Assembly (NCBI GenBank): GCA_013166775.1
Contig: JABLTJ010000008.1
Span: forward strand, 52,564 to 116,563
DNA: 64,000 bases
From: Promethearchaeati archaeon
GTDB taxonomy: Archaea; Asgardarchaeota; Heimdallarchaeia; Heimdallarchaeales; Heimdallarchaeaceae
Direction: 5' to 3'
The translations under genes and the position numbers were made by a program. Positions 20,201 through 29,339 of this stretch are shown here, piece after piece. The notes below the pieces were generated by a model. It had not been told where the DNA came from and searched no databases. It worked only from the letters and a program-made list of their open reading frames with translations. Position 1 is the first letter of the stretch, and each line of letters starts with the position of its first letter.

Positions 20201-21596
20201 AGTAAATAGAATATCCTCTCGTTGCAGAGATAGAAACATTCACTTCATTACCTATGGAAATGCTGTAGTTTTTTGGATTTCTTACATTTATTGATGGATG
20301 ACGACTAATTAGTTCTACTTCTATATTATTTGTCTCACTCGTTGTAAACGCTATTGATTTCCCGTAGACCTCATATTCAAATTCAGCGAAATAACTTCCA
20401 TTACTTACAGAGATAAATGCTTCACCGTTCTCATCAGAATAAGTACGATATGTTTTCGCACCTGTTACTTTTTCATGTTTATCTTGACTAAAAACATCTA
20501 TTTCCACTCCTTCTATTGGCTCATCTTCATCAGTAATTACTCTAAAATTAAGGTTTCTTTGAATATATGGAACAAGAACTGTAATTATCCTGTCAATTCC
20601 TAAAATTAATTCCATAGGTTCAGAAAGTAATCCTTCCACATCCGCTTGTATTTCGTACTCACCAAATGGAAGAGTAACAGAAATCGAATTGGAATTGAAA
20701 ATGATTTCTTCTTTGATTACATTACCTTTTCCACTCCTGATGTATACGGTTGCATTTAAATTCACTATATTATTAGGTGTAGCAATATTCACAGTGAGTT
20801 GATATTCACTAGTTACAATTTCCCTGACTCTTTCTTTTGATACCTGATTTAGATCAATTTTAACACGTATGTGAGTTATATAGTTTGAAGATTCGAATGC
20901 AAAGAATTGTCCTATCCAGAGCGGGGCAATAATCTCATCATCTAGAAGTGTATTTGTTACAAAGATCGATTTGATTTTGAATTCCATCACTGCATTTGAT
21001 CTTGTGGAGTACACTACAAATAAATCACCTACTTCCAAATTATTCCTACTAGCGAATTTGGTCCCTATACTGATTTCATAGGTATCATTGCGGTCTAGAG
21101 GTGCTCCATCAATATAGTTAACATCCGTAAATTCCCAGAATTTGTTTATATCTACACCGCGAAAGTAAACTGCTTTATCTTTGTACACTGCAGCTGTCAT
21201 GACTTCTGGACTTACATCCATAACACCTGGAACTGTTCTAACTGTTTCAGCTAATTCTAAAGGCAATATACTTGTATAAGGAGTAGAAGCTAGAGGATTA
21301 GATATTACAAGAATGTTCTCACTTTCTCCAAGATAAGATGAAGTCGCATCTATTATACTATCCATGAGAATAGCTCCACCTGTTATTATAGTAGAGCTTA
21401 TGAGAAAACCTAGAAATGCAATGAAGATTCTTTTCTTTGGAAGAATGTTGTATAAGAAGATCTGGTGTAAGAACTGTTGAAAAGTGTCGATAAGATAGTG
21501 AAAAGCATGGAAAATTCCGCGGAAAACGGGACGAATAAGGGAGTAAAAAATATAGCGGAAAAAGACCTTGATAGGTATAAGTAAATCAGTCATCAT
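17283..21596 (-). CDS. FtsX-like permease with very large extracytoplasmic Ig/carboxypeptidase-regulatory-like region
   Basis: N-terminal TM, MacB-PCD-like region, repeated beta-sandwich segments, C-terminal 3 TM FtsX block (VIVNMYSILQNVFKESRRETTIVRMIGGTNLNTI). Confidence 0.8.
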   Translation of the reverse strand: MMTDLLIPIKVFFRYIFYSLIRPVFRGIFHAFHYLIDTFQQFLHQIFLYNILPKKRIFIAFLGFLISSTIITGGAILMDSIIDATSSYLGESENILVISNPLASTPYTSILPLELAETVRTVPGVMDVSPEVMTAAVYKDKAVYFRGVDINKFWEFTDVNYIDGAPLDRNDTYEISIGTKFASRNNLEVGDLFVVYSTRSNAVMEFKIKSIFVTNTLLDDEIIAPLWIGQFFAFESSNYITHIRVKIDLNQVSKERVREIVTSEYQLTVNIATPNNIVNLNATVYIRSGKGNVIKEEIIFNSNSISVTLPFGEYEIQADVEGLLSEPMELILGIDRIITVLVPYIQRNLNFRVITDEDEPIEGVEIDVFSQDKHEKVTGAKTYRTYSDENGEAFISVSNGSYFAEFEYEVYGKSIAFTTSETNNIEVELISRHPSINVRNPKNYSISIGNEVNVSISATRGYSIYYYADGNFGDLREYYIAEEGEIAPPGILVPFDEGVHSITVIVFNKDYPGSEDRSKNYGETTVFFSVSHSLPENLIFSNAVNGTHLPPSTTLFLNTSLCVCQTAIYKWNNEAWNILTGYEIKSPSEIGIHKLIVKAATGTESKEWIFFFIIENSPQKIGLIGLPIHYQIMGGEELHVWYEFAATIAQYRWDTQLDTSIPPGFTIPTASLNEGNHTLYLSVYVLSQWHNRSYDLTIDNSAPNITLSYVNQTILEAGENIFYDSNETLSWLKYSWDSLPYSFDYKNKIKVPVENGVHSLNITACDLAGNIVKYYYEFTTENFTGSTPIDFYLLYELDGIISQGFIDIEVFSNTPVFTIEYLIEGSITVQGLLEQPKRIYLFPGDYNLTIKYAVNIFESRARKWSFTIIDGFNSSYLYSTTVNSSYSGDISIYFPYYDYNETIDGETSLHLTDGNFFAISYQIGMIENIHEQWLIIDTTLPQIKINSPQKGEGESIVLLDLDSDATEILFQLDNEDTVYVYDRLYYLEYSVDGKHTLKFTLTDSYYNQRMVSYSFITGLTYANVNLTLQEIIGDLFVPLQDLTISIKSYYNDTVWQGITNEEGVISFDIFTGKYNVSFNYKSKQYMYELKTSEGLTREISVGRLNATINVQDIYANYPMNHVSLVIRDTSGNRIRTLVTDSNGQYFTQFFNGDYICYYKIQSKIYSIPFQIYSNNQEVYLKIISPKREVFFDFRYDNGSLVYNIPLIFNTTIDGEIHTTTGLYSGVSLWISYSLVNVTVTLKSGEILELRRSFEPGKETITIILPTVTEEQWLKIPFKPIAGFAFIISASLEYMDYYLKGSLLFTYTLAYAEVILILLVVIVNMYSILQNVFKESRRETTIVRMIGGTNLNTIMAIFSRIGFVSLIASLIGYGIGTAVIKLLANVNQTVFFGHTFSPSGGGGLFLLNMALILLTALISSILIARKTKKIKKITYTRR

Positions 21597-22768
21597 AGAT
21601 CCTCCCTTATAACCTTGATTTTTGCAGCTTCAATTGAAGGATAAATTCCTGATACTATGGATAAAGAAACCGAGAGAAGGAAAATTATTCCTATGAGACT
21701 CCCATTAATGTTTAACGCTATAAATGGCAGCCCAGTTATAGCTGATACAACAGCTACAATTCCGCTTACACTTAGGTAACCTACTATAATCGCAAGAATA
21801 CCTGCAATCACTCCAATAAATAAGGATTGTATCATAAAGAGGAGAATAATGTGAAATTTAGTTGAGCCTATAGACCTTAAGACAAATATCTCTTCTTCAC
21901 TTTCTTTAACCAAAGTATAAATGCTGTAAGTTATCGAAACCAGCATTAAAACAAAGAATAGTATCTCTAAGAGTGTAAGTGTTCTAATAACCTCATCTGT
22001 AGCGTAAATTATGAAATTTTGAGTTTGTTTTTCTTCAGTTAGCTCTAAATTTTTAAATTCAGCTTGAATTTCACTTATGATTGTTCCTACCTCTCTGGTA
22101 TCCATAATATATAATTCAATAAAAGATACAAAATTCAAGGCTGTATTAAACTCAAAATTGTCTATAGAAGCTAGTATTTCAATATCGAATTCTTGGCCTG
22201 ATTCAATAATATTCGTAATAGTGAAACTATCATTCACTACTGTATCAGCAATTTCGTTTAGCTGAATTACATCGCTTTTGACCTCTATTTCTGCTCCTAC
22301 TCCTGCTGATAGCATACTCTTTAATTGTTGTCCCATAATTATTTCATCTTTATCAGGTGTAATTAGGGTATACGAGTAACTATGTCTCTGATACAGTTCG
22401 AACGTTGTGAAATTCAATAGTCTTAAATGTGTATTAATTTTCTTTTCCGTTTCTCCTACGACTGAAACCTCAAAATACAATTGGGGAAGAATAATATCAA
22501 CATTTGGAGTTTTTTCTGAATATTCCTCTAAAAAGCTTAAAACTTCCAAATCGATTCTACTCTCTGAAAGACTTTGACCTCCTTCTGTTATCAGAAGAAA
22601 GTTGGATGGTTGAACAATAGAAGCCATACCACTTATATTGGCTGCATAACCCCCAACTAGAAGTACAGTAGCGATATATATCACTAATGCTAAGGTAAGT
22701 GTAATTATTGCTTGAAATGTCCTCTTCCTATTATGAAAAAAGAACCGTACAACAAATCTTAACATCAC
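21593..22768 (-). CDS. FtsX/MacB-like ABC transporter permease
   Basis: VKESEEEIFVLRSIGSTKFHIILLFMIQSLFIGVIAGILA; TM-large loop-3TM layout; 4-nt overlap with the downstream permease. Confidence 0.85.
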   Translation of the reverse strand: MMLRFVVRFFFHNRKRTFQAIITLTLALVIYIATVLLVGGYAANISGMASIVQPSNFLLITEGGQSLSESRIDLEVLSFLEEYSEKTPNVDIILPQLYFEVSVVGETEKKINTHLRLLNFTTFELYQRHSYSYTLITPDKDEIIMGQQLKSMLSAGVGAEIEVKSDVIQLNEIADTVVNDSFTITNIIESGQEFDIEILASIDNFEFNTALNFVSFIELYIMDTREVGTIISEIQAEFKNLELTEEKQTQNFIIYATDEVIRTLTLLEILFFVLMLVSITYSIYTLVKESEEEIFVLRSIGSTKFHIILLFMIQSLFIGVIAGILAIIVGYLSVSGIVAVVSAITGLPFIALNINGSLIGIIFLLSVSLSIVSGIYPSIEAAKIKVIREDL

Positions 22769-22858
22769 TAATCACATTGCTCTTCCTACTATCTAAAAAC
22801 TGTCGATATAAAAGTTTCTAAAAGAGAAAAAGATTGGTTATCCTCCCAGGTATAATGA

Positions 22859-24181
22859 TCACATCGGAGCTACTAATACAAAGTAAATTAATCTTTGAAT
22901 TATTAGTGTCAAATAGATTGCTACACCAACAGCAAAAAGTGATGGGACTCTTGTTTTTGATGGAGTTACTCTGTTTACTCCCAGACCTAAGTATAACAGA
23001 AAACCATAGAAGAATATATTCACAGGAATACCTGTAATCAGCTGATAGAGAGCAGTTATTTGTTCTGTTCTCCAAATCTCTCTATCTCTCGGATGAAATC
23101 CTACTGCTTCAAGATACTTAACTCCTGCAAAAATATAACATATTATTAGGATGAACATAGCAATGGATGCTATGTAAACAGCATTTCTGTATATTTTTCT
23201 CCACTTTCTTTCTCCCAATAAAAGTGAATAAATTAGTGGAAAAACAAACACCCAAGTAGCCCAAGTTAGTAGTCCAATTATCATCTGATCTAATATATCA
23301 CTAGAAAGGGGATCTGCGAAATTAAAAGGTTGGTCCAATTCTGGAAATAGCCCTCCTGGAAAGAGTGGAAACACTGTTAATTCAGTGAAATATCCTCCAG
23401 AAAATATCATAAAGCTTGTATAAATCAGAAACGAAACAAGAATTGTAAACAAGAAGTAATTTGGAAGCAATTCCGAATAGCTTGCTCTTGTTGGTCTAGC
23501 TATATAATCTCTTGAGAATCTAAAAATATCTTTAACATGTGTAAACTTGAACAACAAAAACACTGCTATAGCTGGAATCGCTACTACTGCTATCAGTAAT
23601 AAAAGGTATAACACAAAGCCGACTGGGTCACCAATTTTAATCAGCAAATTATCCCAAACAAAAGTCTTAATGCCGAATTCTGGCATTCCTAGGATTGGAG
23701 GAGAACCAAAAATTAATAATGTATACCAGCATAAAGCTAATGTTACAAAAACTGTTGAAAGATAATCCCAAATCCTAAATTTCCGTTTTTGTGTATCAAG
23801 ATACCAGAGTTTCTTGTAGATGATTTCAGTAGCATCAACTTCAAAATCTGTTAAAACTAGCCCATCGATTCGGAGCTCACCATACTTTTCAAAGAATCTT
23901 TTGGAAATCATACCAAGAAGTTCGTATGTATCCTTAACATCCATTCTCTTATCTACAGTGAGAACGAAGAGTAAATCACCTTCTTCCTCTTGGAAAATAA
24001 TTCTAGAGGTAATAAGCTCGAACTCGGAAATTTTTTCTCTTTGAGTTTCAGAAGCCATGGAGTAAATCGCACTCATCAACCCTCCAGTCAGTGCAACATC
24101 AACAGCTTCTTCAGTTTTTTCAAATTCTTGACTATAAAATATCTGACCATAAGTTGTAAGAATCAGAAGATTTTTTATCAC
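22859..24181 (-). CDS. Longin-like domain fused to polytopic (possibly Yip1-like) membrane domain
   Basis: N-terminus MIKNLLILTTYGQIFYSQEFEKTEEAVDVALTGGLMSAIYSMASET... followed by about 6 TM segments. Confidence 0.55.
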   Translation of the reverse strand: MIKNLLILTTYGQIFYSQEFEKTEEAVDVALTGGLMSAIYSMASETQREKISEFELITSRIIFQEEEGDLLFVLTVDKRMDVKDTYELLGMISKRFFEKYGELRIDGLVLTDFEVDATEIIYKKLWYLDTQKRKFRIWDYLSTVFVTLALCWYTLLIFGSPPILGMPEFGIKTFVWDNLLIKIGDPVGFVLYLLLLIAVVAIPAIAVFLLFKFTHVKDIFRFSRDYIARPTRASYSELLPNYFLFTILVSFLIYTSFMIFSGGYFTELTVFPLFPGGLFPELDQPFNFADPLSSDILDQMIIGLLTWATWVFVFPLIYSLLLGERKWRKIYRNAVYIASIAMFILIICYIFAGVKYLEAVGFHPRDREIWRTEQITALYQLITGIPVNIFFYGFLLYLGLGVNRVTPSKTRVPSLFAVGVAIYLTLIIQRLIYFVLVAPM

Positions 24182-24294
24182 AGTTTATTCCCCTTTCTTA
24201 TATCTCTCTATATGAAAACTCTAGGCTAAAAATCTTGTGGCGAAAAAAACAACATGTGTGAGTTGTTTATTAGAAGAGGAGAAAGTGGAGGAAA

Positions 24295-25548
24295 TTATGT
24301 TCCTTCAAAATATGCATCTTTATATTTTTCTTGTTCTGATGAAAGTTTATCTATTTTATACCCCATCAATTTTAGTTTCAAACCAGCAATCCTTTCATCT
24401 TGTTCTCTTGGAATATCATAAACGATATTTTCTAATTTTTTCCCCGATTCAGCAAGATAGATTAAGCTCAGTAACTGATTTGCGAAAGACATATCCATCA
24501 CCTCTGAAGGGTGTCCTTCAGCTGCAGATAAATTAACGAGTCTTCCTTTTGCAAGCAGATAGATTTTTCGACCGTCCTCCAGAGTATATTCTTCATTATT
24601 TTCTCTTAATTCTCTTTTTGATTTTGATAGATTTTCAAGTTCCCCAATATTAATTTCAACATCATAGTGACCTGTATTGCAAATTATAGCTCCATCCTTC
24701 ATCTTTTCAAAATGCTTACCTACAAGAATATCTTTCATACCAGTTGCTGTAATGAAAAGATCACCCTTGCTGGAAGCTTCATCCATTTTCATGACTCTAA
24801 ATCCATCCATAGCAGCTTTCAAAGCTTGAATTGGGTCTACTTCTGTTATGATTACATCAGCTCCCAAACCTGAAGCATTTTTAGCTAATCCCCTTCCACA
24901 ATGTCCATAGCCTGCAATTACAACTATTTTTCCTGCAATAATAATATTAGTTGATCTTAATACACCATCTAAAGTTGATTGACCTGTACCATAGTAATTG
25001 TCGAAATCACTTTTTGTCTCAGCATCGTTAACCGCAACAATTGGGTAAAGTAATTTTTTTGCTCTATCCATAGCTCTCAATCGATGGACGCCCGTTGTGG
25101 TTTCCTCTGTTCCCCCAATGATACCTTCTGCTAACTCTTGAAAATCTGAATGCACTCTAAAAATAAGATCTGCTCCATCATCTAACGTTAATGTGGGTTT
25201 GAATTCTAGAACTTTATCTATTGCCCAGTAAAAATCTTCAGTTGTCATTCCATACCAAGCAAAGATTGGAATATCCTCAGCTGCAAGAGCAGCTGCTATA
25301 TCATCTTTTGTTGATAAAGGATTGCAACCACTCCATGCTACTTCAGCTCCAGCTTTAGTCAATGTTTCTACAAGAACTGCGGTTTCTTTTGTAACATGAA
25401 GACAACCAGCAATCTTCATTCCTTTGAGCGGTTTTGTTTCGCTAAATTTCTTACGTAATTCCATTAAAACAGGCATTCTTGATTCTGCCCAATCAATTTT
25501 CTTTCTTCCTTGTTCAGCTAAATTTATGTCCTTTATCTTATAGACCAT
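24295..25548 (-). CDS. ahcY: Adenosylhomocysteinase
   Basis: VVIAGYGHCGRGLAKNASGLGADVIITEVDPIQALKAAMDGFRVM; AAEGHPSEVMDMSFANQLLS. Confidence 0.95.
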   Translation of the reverse strand: MVYKIKDINLAEQGRKKIDWAESRMPVLMELRKKFSETKPLKGMKIAGCLHVTKETAVLVETLTKAGAEVAWSGCNPLSTKDDIAAALAAEDIPIFAWYGMTTEDFYWAIDKVLEFKPTLTLDDGADLIFRVHSDFQELAEGIIGGTEETTTGVHRLRAMDRAKKLLYPIVAVNDAETKSDFDNYYGTGQSTLDGVLRSTNIIIAGKIVVIAGYGHCGRGLAKNASGLGADVIITEVDPIQALKAAMDGFRVMKMDEASSKGDLFITATGMKDILVGKHFEKMKDGAIICNTGHYDVEINIGELENLSKSKRELRENNEEYTLEDGRKIYLLAKGRLVNLSAAEGHPSEVMDMSFANQLLSLIYLAESGKKLENIVYDIPREQDERIAGLKLKLMGYKIDKLSSEQEKYKDAYFEGT

Positions 25549-25645
25549 GATTTAAACAAATATTAGTTTCTTAAAAATATGTCGAGAACAGTGATGTGTA
25601 CTAGTAAACATAACATTAATTTAATACTGTTTTCAGCTGAACGTA

Positions 25646-26356
25646 ATGATAGAGAAAACTTCACCACTTATTATAGCGCATAGAGGTTCATCAGAAGAAG
25701 CTTATGAGAATTCAATGGAAGCTTTCAATCTTGCAGTTTCACAGAAAGCTGATATGATAGAATTAGATTCTCATTTAACTAGTGATGGTATTTTCATAAT
25801 ACACCATGATAAAAATATTGTATTTGAAAATAAAAAATATCTAATAAAAGAAACTCCATTCAAAGTTATAGAAAAGATACAATTGCCAAATGGTGAGAGT
25901 ATTCCAATTTTGGAAGACGTTTTAAATGATTTATTACCAAACATTCAATTTAACATTGAGATCAAGTGCAAGATAAACAAGCAAGAACTAGATATTTTAC
26001 TCAAGAGAGTTGGACAAGATAATACCAGAATTGTCGTCAGTTCTTTTAGAAGAGATGTTATGCATGAATTGAAATCTTCAAACATGGAATACAGATTAGC
26101 TTTTCTTTATATGATTCCAAGTACTGTAAGTAGGAGAATGTCTGATAAAAGTTATATTCACTCCTTGAATGCTTATCACAAATTCCTTTCCTCCAGAATT
26201 ATTGAACTATATCACAAAAAGAACAAAGAAGTAAACGCTTGGACAGTCAATAGGGAAGATGACATTAAGAAGTTTGTAAGATTGGGAGTAAACGGTATAA
26301 TTACAGATCATCCACCTAGAGCTATGAAAATAATTAAATCAATTAATCAAGTCTAA
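25646..26356 (+). CDS. Glycerophosphodiester phosphodiesterase
   Basis: LIIAHRGSSEEAYENSMEAFNLAVSQKADMIELDSHLTSDGIFIIHHD; NAWTVN. Confidence 0.93.
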   Translation: MIEKTSPLIIAHRGSSEEAYENSMEAFNLAVSQKADMIELDSHLTSDGIFIIHHDKNIVFENKKYLIKETPFKVIEKIQLPNGESIPILEDVLNDLLPNIQFNIEIKCKINKQELDILLKRVGQDNTRIVVSSFRRDVMHELKSSNMEYRLAFLYMIPSTVSRRMSDKSYIHSLNAYHKFLSSRIIELYHKKNKEVNAWTVNREDDIKKFVRLGVNGIITDHPPRAMKIIKSINQV

Positions 26357-27069
26357 TCTTCAATTCTCTTGATTAAAGAGAACGTATATTCTTGCCAATC
26401 TGTGATAGAATTTATCCTTTCGAAAGTTTTTTTCATATCAACATCTTCTACATAAAATATCATACTAACGATTTCAGGAGTGAAGCCATTCTCTATGACA
26501 CCTCGGTAATCTTTAGGCTCTTCAATAATCTCTAGTTGATATGTGTCATTCTTTGAAACCATCAGCTCAATGAGCTCAGGTTTGATTCCCTTTTCAATTG
26601 TATTGTAAATTTGTATGAACTCTGTTTTCTTAGCTAGTTCTTTGCTGACCCTAAGCATTGAGGAGGAGTACCCCCCCTCATCAATGAAACTTGGGATTAA
26701 CCAAAACGATTGACTTGGAAGAGTTATTTCTATATTGGAAACCTTGTTCTTATCTTTGATACTCTCTATATCCTGTATCAGTTGATTAGCGGTAGTAATA
26801 TTTTGGTGAGTTTTCATAATTACTATCTCATCAACAATTAGAGAATCGATTGTTTTCTCTGATTCTTCATCTTGTTCTTTTTCTAGAAACCAGATAAGAT
26901 ATCCTATTTTTTCACTGTCTTGCTTAATCAAGTTAATTTTTGCTTTCTTTGTAAGAAAAGTAGAATCAATCAAATCTTGTGGTGAAATGTCCTTCCCATA
27001 AATCTCTTTGAGTACGTTCTTTAAATCAGTAGAAGCTTCTGGATTGGAAAGCTCTTCTAATGTCATCAA
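26353..27069 (-). CDS. Hypothetical protein (GNAT-like fold possible)
   Basis: ORF only; weak acetyltransferase-like layout. Confidence 0.55.
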   Translation of the reverse strand: MMTLEELSNPEASTDLKNVLKEIYGKDISPQDLIDSTFLTKKAKINLIKQDSEKIGYLIWFLEKEQDEESEKTIDSLIVDEIVIMKTHQNITTANQLIQDIESIKDKNKVSNIEITLPSQSFWLIPSFIDEGGYSSSMLRVSKELAKKTEFIQIYNTIEKGIKPELIELMVSKNDTYQLEIIEEPKDYRGVIENGFTPEIVSMIFYVEDVDMKKTFERINSITDWQEYTFSLIKRIED

Positions 27070-27181
27070 AAACTTGTAACGCTTTTAATAAATAAAGGTG
27101 ACCATTCAATCTAATTCAATTCTTTAAGTGAACTGAATTTTGAGATAATCAAAAGAAAGGAAAAAAAGGGTTTTACTCCGC

Positions 27182-27589
27182 TTATGATGGAGTAAATACT
27201 GCTGTACCTATTGCTGTACTTTCACCAGAAGAGAAGTTTATTGTTAATGTATATTCTATTCCAATTGTAAAAGATCCAGTAAAAACTATCTGTTTTGTAG
27301 CACCGTTTGATATCGAAAACGGTTCTGTTGAATCTAATACAAGATACGATACTATTGGAGATGCAGATACATCCGTATACAGTATATCGTTACCTTCAGC
27401 TTGGATTGTAATAGTGACTGTATAGTTTAAACCATCACCTGCTAAAACAACGTTGGATTCTTGAACAATTGCTTTTGGTGCTGGATTTAGCATAGGTATA
27501 ACAACTAAAAATACAATTGCTGCTGCAGCTGTTACCAGAGCAATAAGTAGAATTGTTGCGATTACTGGAGATACACCACGTTTTTTCAT
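27182..27589 (-). CDS. Archaeal type IV pilin/archaellin N-terminal domain protein
   Basis: MKKRGVSPVIATILLIALVTAAAAIVFLVVIPML matches archaeal class III signal peptide/pilin N-terminus. Confidence 0.85.
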   Translation of the reverse strand: MKKRGVSPVIATILLIALVTAAAAIVFLVVIPMLNPAPKAIVQESNVVLAGDGLNYTVTITIQAEGNDILYTDVSASPIVSYLVLDSTEPFSISNGATKQIVFTGSFTIGIEYTLTINFSSGESTAIGTAVFTPS

Positions 27590-27640
27590 AAATTTATACT
27601 CCTTTAGATTTTAAAGTAGTCAATTCTTTTTATGTTTCTT

Positions 27641-27658
27641 GTTACTTAAAAAAGTAAC
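27641..27658. promoter_or_regulatory. Perfect 7-bp-arm inverted repeat between divergent genes
   Basis: gttactt-aaaa-aagtaac between pilin (-) and zinc-ribbon gene (+). Confidence 0.35.
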
Positions 27659-27731
27659 GATAGTATTAAGCGAGCATTTGGACAAAGTCTCTAATTCACG
27701 GTCTTTTGCTAATTAACAATGGTTTATATTA

Positions 27732-28454
27732 GTGTATGTGTTAAGATTATTGAAGAAAATGGACACTACTGCTAATATAATTTTTAGATCAATTAGCGCG
27801 ATATATGAAAGCGCAATTAGTGGTAGTGCTCTTTATCCAACTTTATATTTTGAAGATAATGAGAGAGACAATACATACTATGGTTTTAGATTAAATGAGG
27901 TTATTCCTACTAGATTAATAATACGAACATATGAAGAAGGAAAAAGTTGTTTTGTTGATATGCTGTGGTTTGTGGATGATTCCAAGATCGAAGGTAAAGG
28001 TTGTGTAACATTTTACCCAAAAAGTAATGAGATCGCTGTGAAAGGAGATTCGAAGGATTTTATTTCTAAACTTCAATCTGATGCAACAATTGAAGCATGT
28101 TACAAAGATCTTATTGAACCATCTGGATTTCTGAATAAAGTAATTGTGGGTACTAAGAACTCTTGTCCTTCAAAACTCCAAAACGAAACTAAATTGAATC
28201 TTAGTAATTTACCAACAAATCTATTTGCTTTTTCCAGATCTACTTTGAATCTAAAGAAAATCAAAGATGAATCTTATCAAGATGTTGCTATTAATGGTTT
28301 TCTTGCTGTAATCGATTTATTACACAGATCATTGGAAATACTCAGCTCTCATGCTCAGACAAAACTAGATAGCAAAACATTCTGCATACGATGTGGTGAA
28401 AAACTCCCAACAGATTCATATTTCTGCCCAATTTGTGGAACAAAACAGGGATGA
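27732..28454 (+). CDS. Hypothetical protein with C-terminal zinc ribbon
   Basis: FCIRCGEKLPTDSYFCPICGTKQG. Confidence 0.7.
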   Translation: MYVLRLLKKMDTTANIIFRSISAIYESAISGSALYPTLYFEDNERDNTYYGFRLNEVIPTRLIIRTYEEGKSCFVDMLWFVDDSKIEGKGCVTFYPKSNEIAVKGDSKDFISKLQSDATIEACYKDLIEPSGFLNKVIVGTKNSCPSKLQNETKLNLSNLPTNLFAFSRSTLNLKKIKDESYQDVAINGFLAVIDLLHRSLEILSSHAQTKLDSKTFCIRCGEKLPTDSYFCPICGTKQG

Positions 28455-28471
28455 GTTTTCCGCAATATCTT

Positions 28472-28807
28472 TTAAGTGTGATATAATATCTCTGCTTTTT
28501 CAATTAGTTCTAAAGTATCAGTTTGATTAGCTAGATCCCTTGCATTAGGTGAAAAATTATTTGCTACTACAAAACCTCCACTAAGATTTGATCTTTGTAT
28601 TATACGTTCTATGTGAATTATTTTATCAGTACCCACAGACCTTTTCCAATCTAAAATCCACACCCCTACGAGAAGTTCTTTGATTATTATTATAAATTCG
28701 ATTGAATGTTTAGGAGGTCCCTGAATCAAGGATAAATTATGAGTAATATTTCCAAAATTCTTCAAGTATTCTAGAGCTAATTCGATTAGAGGTTTATCTC
28801 GGTCCAT
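28472..28807 (-). CDS. Small restriction-endonuclease-like (Mrr-type) domain protein
   Basis: VWILDWKRSVGTDKIIHIERIIQRSNLSGGFVVANNFSPNARDLANQTDTLELIEKAEIL resembles the second half of an Mrr-type nuclease fold. Confidence 0.5.
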   Translation of the reverse strand: MDRDKPLIELALEYLKNFGNITHNLSLIQGPPKHSIEFIIIIKELLVGVWILDWKRSVGTDKIIHIERIIQRSNLSGGFVVANNFSPNARDLANQTDTLELIEKAEILYHT

Positions 28808-28914
28808 AAGTCACACGCAGACAAAGTTAACAACTATTAAAATATTTGTATGAATTATTTCGAATTTTGTCGGGATTTTTATTGAATTTACATGACTTTT
28901 AGTTCTCTTAAATT

Positions 28915-29241
28915 CTATTCCTCAACTTCAATCTCTATACTTTTAGTATTGCAATGAACCGTCCACTTTCCACCTGATAAAAATGTAAGTAAAAATTCTT
29001 TCTTAAAATCCTTTATTACTTGAATAGCAATAGTATTTGGTTCCTTCTTTGCAAATAATCGAATTTTAACTATTTTTCTATCTTCATCAAAATCCAGAGT
29101 TTCAGGTAATAATTTCCATGAAGGATCACCTAGATATCCTTTAACAATTAGAGTTGTTTGAACTCCTCTTTTTATTTCTTCTTGAAAAATCAATTCTGTA
29201 ATACTAGCTGCTTTCTGAAATTTTTTCATCAAAAGAATCAA
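28915..29241 (-). CDS. Hypothetical protein
   Basis: ORF in coding context, no recognised motif. Confidence 0.5.
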   Translation of the reverse strand: MILLMKKFQKAASITELIFQEEIKRGVQTTLIVKGYLGDPSWKLLPETLDFDEDRKIVKIRLFAKKEPNTIAIQVIKDFKKEFLLTFLSGGKWTVHCNTKSIEIEVEE

Positions 29242-29339
29242 GAAAACTCTGAATATAAATTTAGTTATCGATTTTTGTAAAACAACACGCTATCTAATAA
29301 AAGGAAATGTTTTATAGTATCTGATATACAAAAAGAATA

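Noticed and set aside
22818-23075. Small ORFs 22818..23075 and 22834..23037 near the end of the longin-membrane gene
   Set aside because: They overlap its C-terminal TM region in other frames and have no recognisable features.
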